From Anaerolineaceae bacterium UBA5211 (GTDB lineage Bacteria; Chloroflexota; Anaerolineae; Anaerolineales; Anaerolineaceae), in the NCBI GenBank assembly GCA_002412595.1, contig DHVJ01000064.1, forward strand, positions 1 to 24,832: 24,832 nucleotides of DNA. Reading direction: 5' to 3'. The position numbers and the translations under genes are program-made. Shown piece by piece: positions 7,950 through 15,795 of this stretch (the stretch's first letter is position 1; the number at the start of each line of letters is the position of its first letter). The notes beneath the pieces were generated by a model. That model made no database searches. It saw only the letters and a list, made by a program, of their open reading frames with translations, and was not told where the DNA came from.

Positions 7950-8262
7950 AATATTTAGATGTTAGCAAAAGAGAGAAATTGCTCACCTATTAAATATATA
8001 TATATATTTATTTTTAATCGGATTTTGCCTCTCCAAAATTATCATAATCATTGAATGGACATATCGATTAGTACAGTCAGTTTAATCTGTCGAAATGTTT
8101 GGTTTAGGGATTAATTTATTTCAAAACAAAAATTTTACTTAGATTTGAGGTTCAATTTTTTTCTTTACAACCACAATTCACGAATTCAAGACATGATTTT
8201 TTTTAATATTTTTGATTGAATTCACAATTTGTGAAATTATATATGCAGCAAGTAAGAATTGA
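7950..8262. other. AT-rich gap with a 15-bp palindrome
   Basis: There is no gene I can support here. The gap holds an alternating AT run at about 7994-8010 and a perfect 15-bp palindrome TTCACAATTTGTGAA at 8221-8235. Part of that palindrome (AATTTGTGAAA, 8226-8236) recurs inverted at 9104-9114 on the other side of the next gene. Confidence 0.5.
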
Positions 8263-9063
8263 TTATGTTTTTAAATCAATACTGCCAATTTTCTTTTGTA
8301 GATCATTAATATTGTATACAGGGTACATAAACATTAACATAGTAATTATTTTTGAAAGATCATTTACTTTATTAGGTGTGTCAAACCCGCCCATGAAAGT
8401 AAGTACATCTTCCTTCTCACCCATACTTTTTATTCCTTTACAATATAAATACAATACTAGATTGGATGATTTATAGGAAATTGGGCCAGATAACAGAAAT
8501 CCTTTGGTTTTTTCACCTGTACCGCTAATACCTTCCAAGATTGGACCATAATTATCACCACCCTTTTTCATAAGCCTTTGGTCAAGTTCATTAATTGAAT
8601 ATAACATTCCAATAAATTTAATTGCCTCTGGATTTGGTTTCAATTCATAAATAATCCGAGTTTTTGCAGTTGAATACTCCAATTTATCGTTCAGATTTAA
8701 ATCAAAATCTTCTAACCCTTGAAATTGAACAGTAAAAAAATGACCGCTGTATTTCTCCAACGGAACTGATTTTTTTCGTATTATGGTTTTAACTTTTCCG
8801 TCTTGTGAAAAATGTGCCTCTCCATCCCAATGGTGAGAATACTTTACTGCATATGAGGTAGCTTTTCCTCCAGGAACCAATTCAAGAGTATTTGATTCTC
8901 CTATATGAGAGACTTTACTAACAATACCCTCTTTTTTCTTGTAATAGGGAAAAGAAACAAAAATACTTCCATCTTTCGCATATATTATTTGGAATATTTT
9001 GTAATCTTCATCACCAGATTTATAATCAATGATGAACTTCTTTGCTCGTAAAATTTGAATCAT
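8263..9063 (-). CDS. Orphan AT-rich protein of unknown function
   Basis: A 266-residue protein with no signal peptide or membrane segment. The start is ATG at 9063-9061 with AAGG about 8 bases upstream. It is Lys-, Ile- and Tyr-rich; the first half looks beta-rich (IFVSFPYYKKK, VKYSHHWDGEAHFSQDGKVK), and the second half has YNINDLQKKIGS near the C-terminus. I recognise no motif or family. Its low GC contrasts sharply with the flanking lipoprotein and mobB genes, suggesting horizontal acquisition. An 11-bp inverted repeat lies on both sides. Confidence 0.6.
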   Translation of the reverse strand: MIQILRAKKFIIDYKSGDEDYKIFQIIYAKDGSIFVSFPYYKKKEGIVSKVSHIGESNTLELVPGGKATSYAVKYSHHWDGEAHFSQDGKVKTIIRKKSVPLEKYSGHFFTVQFQGLEDFDLNLNDKLEYSTAKTRIIYELKPNPEAIKFIGMLYSINELDQRLMKKGGDNYGPILEGISGTGEKTKGFLLSGPISYKSSNLVLYLYCKGIKSMGEKEDVLTFMGGFDTPNKVNDLSKIITMLMFMYPVYNINDLQKKIGSIDLKT

Positions 9064-9126
9064 TCTATTTACCTTGAAAGATTGATTTTAATCGATCCGA
9101 TTTTTTCACAAATTACGAATTTGAGT

Positions 9127-9276
9127 TTATCTTTTTATTTCAATCACCGCATCCTTGACATCCTCCACCCCGTGCAGGGTCTTGAGCATGGCCACGATGG
9201 CCTCGCTGATGATCTCGCCCGGAAAACCGCTCAGTTCAATTTCTTCGCCATTGACCGTAATTTTGATGTCGTACAT
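9127..9276 (-). CDS. 49-residue acidic protein coupled to mobB
   Basis: A short frame from ATG (9276-9274) to TAA (9129-9127), product beginning MYDIKITVNGEEIELSGFPG and ending in VIEIKR. Its ribosome binding site AAGGAG overlaps the mobB stop codon, and the ATG starts 4 bases after that stop, so translation is very probably coupled. The sequence predicts two strands, a helix (EIISEAIVAMLKTL) and a last strand. GC content and codon use match mobB. I do not know the family. Its position suggests a helper in molybdenum-cofactor maturation, but that is inference. Confidence 0.65.
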   Translation of the reverse strand: MYDIKITVNGEEIELSGFPGEIISEAIVAMLKTLHGVEDVKDAVIEIKR

Positions 9277-9279
9277 GGC

Positions 9280-9738
9280 TCACTCCTTTTTGATCATTTC
9301 ATGAATTATGTCTATTAATCTTTCGTAATCCCCGTCGTACGTCCACAGGGTATTCGGGCGCAGGTCCTTGTCGCCCAGGCGCACCTTGGGCACGAAGTCC
9401 TCGTCCGCCCCCTCCACCAGGATCACGTCCGGTGCGCTGACTTCCCCCAGCACACGCAGGATGGCGCGCAAGTCCAGCGCCTCCATAAAACGAAAGCCGG
9501 TCTCGCCCTGCCCAGCCAGCGCCACGCCCTGCGCCCCGGCCTGGGCATAGCGGTCGCTGTCCTTGCCGGGCTGGTCCATACTGGCCGCGTGCGCGCTGAC
9601 CTTGACCACGGCTACGCGCAGGCCCTCGGCGCACAAGTCGCCAATCAGGCGCTCAATCAGGGTGGTTTTACCACTGCCAGAAAAACCGTAGAAGCCGATT
9701 ACGGTTGGTTGAGTTCTATTTGGCTGGCTTTCCGGCAT
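9280..9738 (-). CDS. mobB: Molybdopterin-guanine dinucleotide biosynthesis adaptor MobB
   Basis: A 152-residue P-loop protein of normal MobB length. The Walker A motif GFSGSGKTT lies near residues 18-26. It continues with VAVVKVSAHAASMDQPGKDSDRY, the GPD-like DSDR(Y/H) element typical of MobB, then VILVEGADEDFVPKVRL, the VEG(f/a) box of the family, and the KDLRPNTLWTYDGDY tail. MobB binds GTP and assists MobA in attaching GMP to molybdopterin for molybdo- or tungsto-enzymes. It acts in the cytoplasm. No mobA or moe gene is nearby. The 49-residue gene follows at once in the same operon. Confidence 0.9.
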   Translation of the reverse strand: MPESQPNRTQPTVIGFYGFSGSGKTTLIERLIGDLCAEGLRVAVVKVSAHAASMDQPGKDSDRYAQAGAQGVALAGQGETGFRFMEALDLRAILRVLGEVSAPDVILVEGADEDFVPKVRLGDKDLRPNTLWTYDGDYERLIDIIHEMIKKE

Positions 9739-9868
9739 GCTTTTTCCTCCACTTCTTTTCAGATTATACAGTCAACCTGGCCTAACGCTCTTATAATTGT
9801 AAATTATTATTAACACGAATCTAATGGAGTGCTGCGCACAAGCGCAGTAAATTTAACCTAGAGGTAGT

Positions 9869-11425
9869 ATGAAATCACAACAGCAGCAATTTGCCGAAGG
9901 TGTGCTTTTTACCGACTTTTACCAGCTCACCATGGCGCAGGTTTATCACCGCATGGGCATCCATGAAACCAAAGCCCAGTTCGATTACTTCTTCCGCTCT
10001 TACCCCGATTATGGCATCCATCAAGCCGGCTATTGCGTCAATGCCGGTCTGGAAACCTTCATGGAGTGGGTTTCGGAATCTTATTTCAGAGAACCCGAAA
10101 TTGCGTATTTGCGCAATTTGAAGGACGCTAACGGCCGCGCATTATTCTCTCCCGAATTTCTGGGATATTTGCAGGACCAATCGGTGGCCACCGGGCTGAC
10201 CCTGCGCGCCATCCCTGAAGGTCGTGTGGTGCACCCTTATATTCCCAACGCCATCGTGGAAGGTCCGCTGATCTTCGCGCAGTTGATCGAAACCTCCCTG
10301 CTGAACCATCTCAATTACCAAACCCTGATCGCCACCAAAGCCGCGCGCATTTACGAAAGCGGCATGGGCCAAACCATGCTGGAGTTCGGCCTGCGGCGTG
10401 CCCAGGACCGTTCCGGGTTCGCCGGAGCGCGCGCAGCCATCATCGGCGGCGCAGCCGGTACCTCCAACGTGGGTGCTTCGGCCGTGCTGGGCTACCAGCC
10501 CAGCGGCACGCATGCGCACAGCATGATCCAGGCCATCGTAGCCCTGGGCGGCACGGAGCTGGACGCCTTCGAGGCATATGCCGAATCTTACCCGGATGCC
10601 TGCATCCTGCTGGTGGATACCTACGACACGCTCAACAGCGGCATTCCCAATGCCATCAAAGTATTTGAAAAGCTCAAGGCCCAGGGCCATACCCCGGTCG
10701 GCATCCGCATGGATTCCGGCGACCTGGCCTTCCTGACTATTCAGGCCGCCCTGATGCTGGACAAAGCCGGTTTCCCGGACACCAAGATCGTGCTCTCCAA
10801 CCAGATGGACGAGCTGGTTATCTGGCAAATCATCACCCAAATCAAGGAAGAATCCGCGCGCTACGGGCTGGATGCGGATACGCTCATCAGCCGCCTGGCT
10901 TACGGAGTGGGCACACGCCTGATCACTTCCGAAGGCGATCCCGCCTTGGACGGGGTATTTAAGCTGGTGGCCATGCAGCAGAATAATGATTGGGTGCCGG
11001 CTATCAAGATTTCTGAGAACCCTGAAAAGACGCTCAATCCCGGTTACAAGAAAGTCTGGCGCCTGTATGACCAGTCGCAGAAGGCCATCGCGGATGTGCT
11101 CAGTCTGGAAGACGAGGAGCTGTGCCATCTGGAAGCCATCCAACTGCATCATCCCACCGACCAGACCAAACACCGCGTATTGAACTGTGCTCAGATCTCC
11201 AAGGTAGAAAGCCTGCACGAGACCATCATGGAGGAAGGTAAAGTCGTATATGAGTTCCCCCCACTGGAGCAAATCCGCCAAACGCGTGAAGCCGACATCC
11301 AGCGCTTACATTCCGGCGTGCGCCGTTTGATGAACCCGCATAACTACCACGTCTCCTTAACTGATAAACTCTGGAAGCTGAAAGAAGAGTTGATTTTTCA
11401 ATATAAAAACGGTACGAAAGGATAG
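9869..11425 (+). CDS. pncB: Nicotinate phosphoribosyltransferase
   Basis: A 518-residue protein, the long form of the family. N-terminal FTDFYQLTMAQVYHRMG is the signature of nicotinate phosphoribosyltransferase. GTSNVGASAVLGYQPSGTHA carries the region with the conserved His, and PVGIRMDSGDLAFL and KIVLSNQMDE form the phosphoribosyl-binding barrel strands. The enzyme makes nicotinate mononucleotide from nicotinate and PRPP with ATP hydrolysis, the salvage entry to NAD. It is preceded by GAGGTAGT directly before ATG, and a TATAAT lies at 9792-9797. An SMP-30 gene starts 14 bases after its stop, so the two are probably co-transcribed. Confidence 0.93.
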   Translation: MKSQQQQFAEGVLFTDFYQLTMAQVYHRMGIHETKAQFDYFFRSYPDYGIHQAGYCVNAGLETFMEWVSESYFREPEIAYLRNLKDANGRALFSPEFLGYLQDQSVATGLTLRAIPEGRVVHPYIPNAIVEGPLIFAQLIETSLLNHLNYQTLIATKAARIYESGMGQTMLEFGLRRAQDRSGFAGARAAIIGGAAGTSNVGASAVLGYQPSGTHAHSMIQAIVALGGTELDAFEAYAESYPDACILLVDTYDTLNSGIPNAIKVFEKLKAQGHTPVGIRMDSGDLAFLTIQAALMLDKAGFPDTKIVLSNQMDELVIWQIITQIKEESARYGLDADTLISRLAYGVGTRLITSEGDPALDGVFKLVAMQQNNDWVPAIKISENPEKTLNPGYKKVWRLYDQSQKAIADVLSLEDEELCHLEAIQLHHPTDQTKHRVLNCAQISKVESLHETIMEEGKVVYEFPPLEQIRQTREADIQRLHSGVRRLMNPHNYHVSLTDKLWKLKEELIFQYKNGTKG

Positions 11426-11439
11426 ATCGAACCAGTCTC

Positions 11440-12336
11440 ATGAATAATATTGAAGCTGTCCGCCCTGAATTTAACCAAATATTGTCACCTGACACCCCTA
11501 TTGAAACCATCGCCGATGGTTTCATTTTTACCGAAGGCCCGCTGTGGGACGCGCGCCATAAACGCCTGCTGTTTTCAGACATCCCTGCCGACACCATCTA
11601 TTCCTGGTCGCAGGAAAAAGGGTTTGAGCCTTTCCGGCACCCGGCCGGCTTTCCCAACGGCCTGACCTTCAACCGCCAGGGCGACCTGATCGCCTGTGAA
11701 CAGCAAACACGCGGCATTAGCATCACCCCAGAAGGCCGTGAACCGCGGGTAGCAGCCACCCGTTTCGAAGGCAAGAAACTCAATTCGCCCAATGATATCG
11801 TGGCTGCCAGCGATGGCTCTATTTTGTTCACCGACCCCATTTATGGTCTGCGCGAAGGCCAGGGCGGTCCGGCGCTGCAGGAGCTCAGTTTCCAGGGTGT
11901 TTACCGCCTCCCTCCTGAAGGCGGCGAATTGGAACTGGTCACGGATTCTTTCGAGCGCCCTAACGGGTTGGCGCTTTCGCAGGATGAAAAACAGCTCTAT
12001 ATCATCGACACCGTGCGCCAACACATCCGCGTCTTTCAGATCGGTGAGAATTGGCAGATCAGCGGCGGCTGCATTTGGGTGGAACTGTGGGACGATGACA
12101 AGGTTGGCCGGCCGGATGGCATGAAGTTCGATAAAGAGGGCAATTTATTCAGCACTGGTCCAGGCGGCGTATGGGTCTTTAACCCGCAGGGCGACCTGCT
12201 GGGCCGCATATATCTGCCGGAAAAGACTTCCAACCTAGCCTGGGGCGATGACGATTTGCAATCACTCTTTATCACCTGCAGTACCGAAGTTTACCGTGTG
12301 CGCTGTCAAACCGGCGGTCTGCCTTTGGTTGATTAA
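11440..12336 (+). CDS. SMP-30/gluconolactonase-family lactonase
   Basis: A 298-residue six-bladed beta-propeller of the SMP-30/gluconolactonase/LRE family. Diagnostic stretches are FIFTEGPLWD (metal-binding Glu near residue 31), LNSPNDIVAASDGSILFTDP (Asn ligand), FERPNGLALSQDEKQLYIIDT (Asn and later Asp ligands) and VGRPDGMKFDKEGNLFSTG. These enzymes hydrolyse sugar lactones or related esters with a divalent metal. The substrate here is unknown. There is no signal peptide, so it is cytoplasmic. It lies 14 bases after pncB on the same strand, but a functional link to NAD salvage is not obvious. Confidence 0.88.
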   Translation: MNNIEAVRPEFNQILSPDTPIETIADGFIFTEGPLWDARHKRLLFSDIPADTIYSWSQEKGFEPFRHPAGFPNGLTFNRQGDLIACEQQTRGISITPEGREPRVAATRFEGKKLNSPNDIVAASDGSILFTDPIYGLREGQGGPALQELSFQGVYRLPPEGGELELVTDSFERPNGLALSQDEKQLYIIDTVRQHIRVFQIGENWQISGGCIWVELWDDDKVGRPDGMKFDKEGNLFSTGPGGVWVFNPQGDLLGRIYLPEKTSNLAWGDDDLQSLFITCSTEVYRVRCQTGGLPLVD

Positions 12337-12419
12337 ATAAAAATACTCCGGAGATCATCGCAAGCCGCGGAGAATCACTTTGGGGAGGCGATCTTGGCTG
12401 GCATATCCATTACAAAAAA

Positions 12420-12448
12420 AACGAGGGAGCGTTTCGCGCTCCCTCGTT
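12420..12448 (-). terminator. Strong terminator shared by convergent genes
   Basis: A perfect 12-bp stem (AACGAGGGAGCG at 12420-12431 with CGCTCCCTCGTT at 12437-12448) has a 5-base loop. On the minus strand it is followed by about eight T residues, so it chiefly ends the muramidase transcript. On the plus strand a shorter GCATTTT follows and could end the pncB/SMP-30 transcript. Confidence 0.9.
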
Positions 12449-12472
12449 GCATTTTGTGCAAGGGTATCTGCC

Positions 12473-13408
12473 TTATCCCCCCTGCCGGACAGCTTTATCA
12501 ATGAAATAAGAACGCACCCAGCGCCGTTCCTCGGCTGACATGCGCGAATGCGCGGTTGGCTGGCCGGTTGGAATCATGTGCCCGCTGGGCCGGCGCCCGC
12601 TGGCAAAATAGCGTTTGCTGGCTTGCATTGGCTCCTGAAAATCGCCGCGATAATTCAGATCCACGCGCTTGGCCGATTCAAATTCCAGCATTTTGGCATT
12701 CGTCTCTTCAGCCTCAAGCGCATCTTCCGCCTCTTCCTCGCTGGCCAAAACCGCCGCAGGCAGCCTGTAAACACCGTCGCCCACATTGAAGCGCTGTACC
12801 AATTCCTCTTCAGAACCATTGAACCAATTCAGGTCCATGTGGGTTTTGAATCCCGGCAGCGTGCCCTTATCGGAGTACTGCCAGAAATCCCAACCTGCCC
12901 ACGGGTAAAGCGGCGTTGGCCACAAAGTGGTGTACTGCGCCATCCAGAGCGGATATTCGCGCGCCCAATCGGCGTGTACGCGCTTTTCGTACATCATATA
13001 GCTGCGCCAGAAACCGCCGCTGGTGTAAATGATGGGTTTGCGGTTGGTCAGGCGCTCTACTTCGGTGAGGAATTGCTGAACTTTCAGGTTCAACTTCTCG
13101 CCTTTGCTGCCGGCGACTTCCAGGTCCAACACCGGCGGCAGGCTGGTGAACTCGCCCACCGTCTCCACAAACACCTGCGCCTGGATGATGGGATCAATGT
13201 GGGTGCGGAAGAAATGATAAGCGCTCCAGTAAATACCGTTTTCCGCACAGCCTTGAATATTCTCGTACAAACGCTCATCGATATACAAGGTCGTTTTCTT
13301 GTCGGGAAACTCAGTCGCCTTTAGAAAAGCAAATTTCACGCCGGCGCGTTTAGCTTCGCTCCAGTCAATTTCAACCTGCCAATGGGATACATCAACTCCG
13401 GGTATCAT
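12473..13408 (-). CDS. GH25 muramidase (lysozyme) with acidic C-terminal extension
   Basis: A 311-residue protein. Residues 1-205 form a glycoside hydrolase family 25 barrel: GVDVSHWQ at the start (D6), VLDLE with D95 and E97, WDFWQYS near 173-179, and MDLNWFNG with D192. These match all four conserved acids of the family (Asp, Asp-x-Glu, Asp). GH25 enzymes cleave the MurNAc-GlcNAc bond of peptidoglycan. The roughly 105-residue extension begins with an acidic stretch and ends in a basic, Arg-rich tail; I do not recognise it. There is no signal peptide, so how it would reach the wall is unclear. The ribosome binding site is AAAGGAG. It starts 12 bases after the paralogous upstream gene ends. 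Confidence 0.88.
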   Translation of the reverse strand: MIPGVDVSHWQVEIDWSEAKRAGVKFAFLKATEFPDKKTTLYIDERLYENIQGCAENGIYWSAYHFFRTHIDPIIQAQVFVETVGEFTSLPPVLDLEVAGSKGEKLNLKVQQFLTEVERLTNRKPIIYTSGGFWRSYMMYEKRVHADWAREYPLWMAQYTTLWPTPLYPWAGWDFWQYSDKGTLPGFKTHMDLNWFNGSEEELVQRFNVGDGVYRLPAAVLASEEEAEDALEAEETNAKMLEFESAKRVDLNYRGDFQEPMQASKRYFASGRRPSGHMIPTGQPTAHSRMSAEERRWVRSYFIDKAVRQGG

Positions 13409-13420
13409 ATTGCGTCTCCT

Positions 13421-14023
13421 TTACTGAATCACCATCGTTTTTAATTCGGTAATGGAACCGTTGAACCAATTTAAGCCAAGATTAGTGGCAATGCCGGGCA
13501 GCCGGGCTTGGTAGGAATACTGCCAGAAAGTCCAACCGGCCCACGGCCACATCTGGCTGGGCCAAATGCTGCCGGGTTTATCCAGCCATAAAGGAAATTC
13601 ACAGCCCCAGTCTGATTCCGGCAGATAAGTCTTCCAATAAGATTCAGATGTGTAAATGATCGGCTTTACATTCAGAGCTGATTCGAGCAAGTCCAGAAAA
13701 GTGTGCACGTTCTTATCCATCTCGGTCAGGCTGGTGCGGTGCGTTTCCAGGCAGACCACCGGCGGCAGCAATCCTTTGAAATTGCCCACCGTGTTCAGAA
13801 AGGTCTGTGCCTGCTGGCCGACATGCAAGCTGGGATGCAGCCAGTGGTAAGCGCCCGCCAGAATGCCGTATTTCTGCGCATTTTCCATATTGGTATCGTA
13901 CATCGGGTCAATACTGTCCAGAGCTTCGCTGGCCTTGATGAACACAAAGTTCACATCCCCATTGCCAAATTGGGGCCAGTCCGCTGTGCCGTTTTTGTCT
14001 GATAGATCAATTCCAGATATCAT
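13421..14023 (-). CDS. GH25-like protein lacking two active-site acids
   Basis: A 200-residue GH25 barrel, clearly a paralogue of the downstream gene (shared PIIYTS, FPLWLDKP versus YPLWMAQY, PWAGWTFWQYS, LNWFNGS). The first conserved Asp is kept (D6 in GIDLS) and the acid/base Glu is kept (E93). The Asp two residues before it is Cys (PPVVCLE, C91), and the Asp of the last motif is Gly (NLGLNWFNG, G183). In studied GH25 enzymes both positions take part in catalysis, so activity should be weak or lost and a peptidoglycan-binding or regulatory role is possible. There is no signal peptide or extra domain. The Shine-Dalgarno is AAGGA. It is first in a two-gene operon. Confidence 0.85.
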   Translation of the reverse strand: MISGIDLSDKNGTADWPQFGNGDVNFVFIKASEALDSIDPMYDTNMENAQKYGILAGAYHWLHPSLHVGQQAQTFLNTVGNFKGLLPPVVCLETHRTSLTEMDKNVHTFLDLLESALNVKPIIYTSESYWKTYLPESDWGCEFPLWLDKPGSIWPSQMWPWAGWTFWQYSYQARLPGIATNLGLNWFNGSITELKTMVIQ

Positions 14024-14248
14024 GAAGGGATCCTTAATATTAATAATTCGTCATCTTCTATGTTACAAGTATCGTGCCAGGGCATTCATATATCCCTTTT
14101 CATCATTTTTAAAACCTTCGCAATTGAACCGGGATCACCGCGCTTTGCTATTGCAAACCTCGCGATCACATAAAATACGGAAATTCTGCCAAGTATCTTT
14201 CCCCGAAGTATGCGTTCTTTCTTTAATCTAAATCTGACATTCGTGCTG

Positions 14249-14254
14249 TATAAT
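14249..14254 (+). promoter_or_regulatory. -10 element of the ssrA promoter
   Basis: TATAAT lies 12 bases upstream of the mature tmRNA 5' end. A few extra 5' nucleotides would then be removed by RNase P. No good -35 box lies at the standard distance; CTGACA at 14234-14239 is too close. Confidence 0.5.
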
Positions 14255-14266
14255 AGGGTTGTCTTC

Positions 14267-14652
14267 GGGGATGCCAGGCTTCGACGGGAGAGGCTGAACC
14301 CGGACGGCGAGCCGAGAGGTACCGACCTCGTAAAATCCGTACAAAACACAAGTGCCAAACGCACAAACTATGCTGCTCTTCCTTTAGCTGCATAAGCTAG
14401 GGAATCAGCGAATGGTCAAATGACCACGTCTACCTGTACCGAACTCCGACCGGTCATAGGATAGGCGCCACAAAGTTGGAGTGCTGTGCATAAGACCGCG
14501 CAATGTACAAAAGAGGACTTTCGGGTCCAAGCGGCTGGCTGCTGATATTGGCTGAGGATCCCCCAACCAGCAGCGAAAATAAAGATCCGCTACGCTCGTA
14601 GATGTTCGAGGCTCTATTCTTTCGGACGCGGGTTCGATTCCCGCCATCTCCA
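14267..14652 (+). ncRNA. ssrA: Transfer-messenger RNA (tmRNA)
   Basis: The 5' end GGGGATG pairs with CATCTCC at 14645-14651 to form the alanine-type acceptor stem, followed by the discriminator A at 14652. CCA is not encoded. The 5' part holds the conserved GGCTTCGACGGG, and the 3' part the T-arm GCGGGTTCGATTCCCGC. The tag reading frame at 14354-14395 encodes Ala-Lys-Arg-Thr-Asn-Tyr-Ala-Ala-Leu-Pro-Leu-Ala-Ala and stops at TAA, ending in the usual protease-recognised hydrophobic-Ala-Ala. tmRNA with SmpB rescues ribosomes stalled on broken messages. The AT-rich accessory cassette starts immediately downstream, consistent with ssrA 3' ends being common integration sites. Confidence 0.95.
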
Positions 14653-14853
14653 CTAATAGTAATTTATCGATTTGTTTTAGATTAAATAACATCTAGCTAT
14701 ACTATAATGATTATGAAATAACCATATTTAATAAGTGGTTATTATTAATTATTTTAGGAATGGGAAAAATATTCCGTAAAAAGCAGATTAATCAGATCTC
14801 AATTAATTTCTAACAATTTTAATCAAAGTAAAAAAGTGGGAGAAAAAAAGACA

Positions 14854-15783
14854 ATGCAAACCATTGCTGGAAATTTCGAAATCTACTATGATGTAGAAAC
14901 CCAAAGGTTCCATACTAATAAACTGGATTTAAACCTCCTACAAAATACTATGGATAAGCCATTATCAGTAATTCTACAGATTACTAGAAAGTGTCATTTT
15001 AATTGTAAGTTTTGCAGTGAAAAAGAAAATATACCTGATCCAGAGCTAGATGATCTAAAAATATTTGCATCGAATTTGATCGGTGTTCCCAGAATTTTTC
15101 TTTCGGGTGGAGAACCATTGCTTAGAAAAGATTTTGACAAAGTCGTAGAGATTTTTAGCGATAACCATATTATTGGATTGCCAACCAATGCAATAGCAAC
15201 TAATTCTTATATTGATGTTATTAAAAATAATCACATCTCAGTGAACGTAGGTTTGGATGGTCCAAGAGCGATAACAAGCAGAATACGAGGCGATTACGAT
15301 TATATTATTGAGGGAATCAGAATATTCATTAAAAATGACATTCGTTTTTCTTTAACTGCAGTAGTGTTGAGAAGCACAATTGATTCAGTACTATATACTT
15401 GCCAAATTGCAGATGCTCTTGGTGCAAAAAAACTGAAATTAGTTCTACCTATTCCAAAGGGAAATGCATTAGAACTTGCTCCATCAGAATATATTTCAAA
15501 TGAGGAAGCTATCAATATATGTAATCAAATTGCTGATGCAAAAAAGAAATATGGATGGAAAACCACTTTTACATTTACAATTTGGAATGAACAAACCGAA
15601 GGATATTCTATTTTAGTCTACCCTAATGGAATGACATACGCTTGGCCAGTATTTAGCTGTGATGATAAAGTACTTCATCTTGGCGATTTACATTTTGATA
15701 CAATACAAGACATTTGGAACAGATATCCTTATAAAGAAAATCATATCAATAAATATTTGGGTAATGGTATTCATATTATGTGA
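14854..15783 (+). CDS. Radical SAM enzyme, PqqE/MoaA-like, with reduced C-terminal domain
   Basis: A 309-residue protein counted from ATG 14854, which has GGGAG at 14838-14842; a GTG at 14836 is also in frame but lacks a binding site. ITRKCHFNCKFC contains the CX3CX2C cluster (C47, C51, C54) that binds the 4Fe-4S cluster and S-adenosylmethionine. FLSGGEPLLR is the SAM-binding GGEP motif, and VGLDGPRAITSRIRGDYDY matches the central barrel of SPASM-type maturases. The C-terminal segment (YPNGMTYAWPVFSC then LGDLHFDTIQDIWN) is SPASM-like but keeps only one Cys, so no auxiliary clusters are expected. First gene of a four-gene AT-rich set. The substrate is unknown; peptide modification or nucleotide chemistry is possible. 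TATAAT at 14703-14708 may be its -10. Confidence 0.8.
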   Translation: MQTIAGNFEIYYDVETQRFHTNKLDLNLLQNTMDKPLSVILQITRKCHFNCKFCSEKENIPDPELDDLKIFASNLIGVPRIFLSGGEPLLRKDFDKVVEIFSDNHIIGLPTNAIATNSYIDVIKNNHISVNVGLDGPRAITSRIRGDYDYIIEGIRIFIKNDIRFSLTAVVLRSTIDSVLYTCQIADALGAKKLKLVLPIPKGNALELAPSEYISNEEAINICNQIADAKKKYGWKTTFTFTIWNEQTEGYSILVYPNGMTYAWPVFSCDDKVLHLGDLHFDTIQDIWNRYPYKENHINKYLGNGIHIM

Positions 15784-15795
15784 GGTAAATATTCC

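Noticed and set aside
10142..11281. Long minus-strand frame of 379 codons
   Set aside because: It is the antisense shadow of pncB, which has clear family motifs and a ribosome binding site.
12548..13324. Plus-strand frame of 258 codons
   Set aside because: It is the antisense shadow of the GH25 muramidase gene.
14405..14692. Minus-strand frame with MAGIEPASE-like peptide across the tmRNA
   Set aside because: It is antisense to ssrA; the AGIEPASE string comes from the reverse complement of a tRNA-like T-arm and is a well-known spurious annotation.
14836..15783. Viperin (ddhCTP synthase) for the radical SAM gene
   Set aside because: The CX3CX2C motif and a nearby kinase fit, but the LDGP, P-x-P-x-G and SPASM-like tail segments match PqqE/MoaA-type maturases better than viperins.
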